Positions 5,069 to 5,107 of a stretch of 5,107 nt of DNA are shown piece after piece. Positions within the stretch are counted from its first letter, which is position 1. Each line of letters starts with the position of its first letter. This stretch comes from Candidatus Eiseniibacteriota bacterium. GTDB lineage: Bacteria; JAFGKV01. A program made the position numbers and the translations under genes. The notes beneath the pieces are model-generated. The model was not told the DNA's origin, did not search any database, and worked only from the letters and a program-made list of their open reading frames with translations. The stretch spans positions 1 through 5,107 of the forward strand of contig JALOPK010000267.1 in NCBI GenBank assembly GCA_025453925.1, written 5' to 3'.

Positions 5069-5107
5069 CTAACAGACTCCCAGCGGTCACTGTGATGGCG
5101 AATGTGC

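Noticed and set aside
5069-5107. Possible 3' end of another minus-strand gene upstream of GT2
   Set aside because: Only 39 bases remain. One frame is closed by a TGA at 5087-5089, and the others give fragments too short to judge.

Overview
This is a GC-rich bacterial chromosomal window (roughly 60 % G+C by eye) with four genes I consider complete, one gene tail cut by the left edge, and unusually loose packing. Non-coding gaps of about 160, 324, 349 and 346 bases separate the genes. The organism cannot be named from this sequence. High G+C, degenerate 7-base tandem repeats between genes, and the mix of DNA repair, ankyrin and surface-glycan genes fit an environmental, Gram-negative-type bacterium, possibly from a poorly sampled phylum. 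That is an impression and not a classification.

Layout. On the + strand, positions 2-118 are the last 38 codons of a gene whose tail resembles the small DUF6504-type proteins. After a 160-base gap carrying two short heptamer-repeat tracts comes dinB (279-1451), a DNA polymerase IV of the Y family. The rest of the window is on the minus strand. An ankyrin-repeat protein (1776-2387) converges on dinB. A GT4 family glycosyltransferase (2737-3870) has a start that I move 60 bases downstream of the longest reading frame, because a strong ribosome binding site lies there. A GT2 family glycosyltransferase with a galactosyltransferase-type C-terminal domain (4217-5068) is furthest to the right.

How the genes fit together. 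The two glycosyltransferases share an orientation and probably belong to a surface-polysaccharide or lipopolysaccharide locus continuing to the right. GT2 is transcribed first and GT4 second, with a 346-base spacer rich in inverted repeats between them. The ankyrin gene is the last minus-strand gene and has no obvious functional tie to either side. The partial gene and dinB may form a small lesion-bypass module. The region between dinB and the ankyrin gene is a convergent junction.

No rRNA, tRNA, CRISPR array, transposase, phage gene or attachment site was seen. I found no clear new multi-gene system. The observations most worth checking are the heptamer tracts at the dinB start, the cluster of dyads with a 14-base perfect palindrome between the two glycosyltransferases, the nested hairpin just after the GT4 stop codon, and substitutions at usually conserved sites in DinB and GT4.
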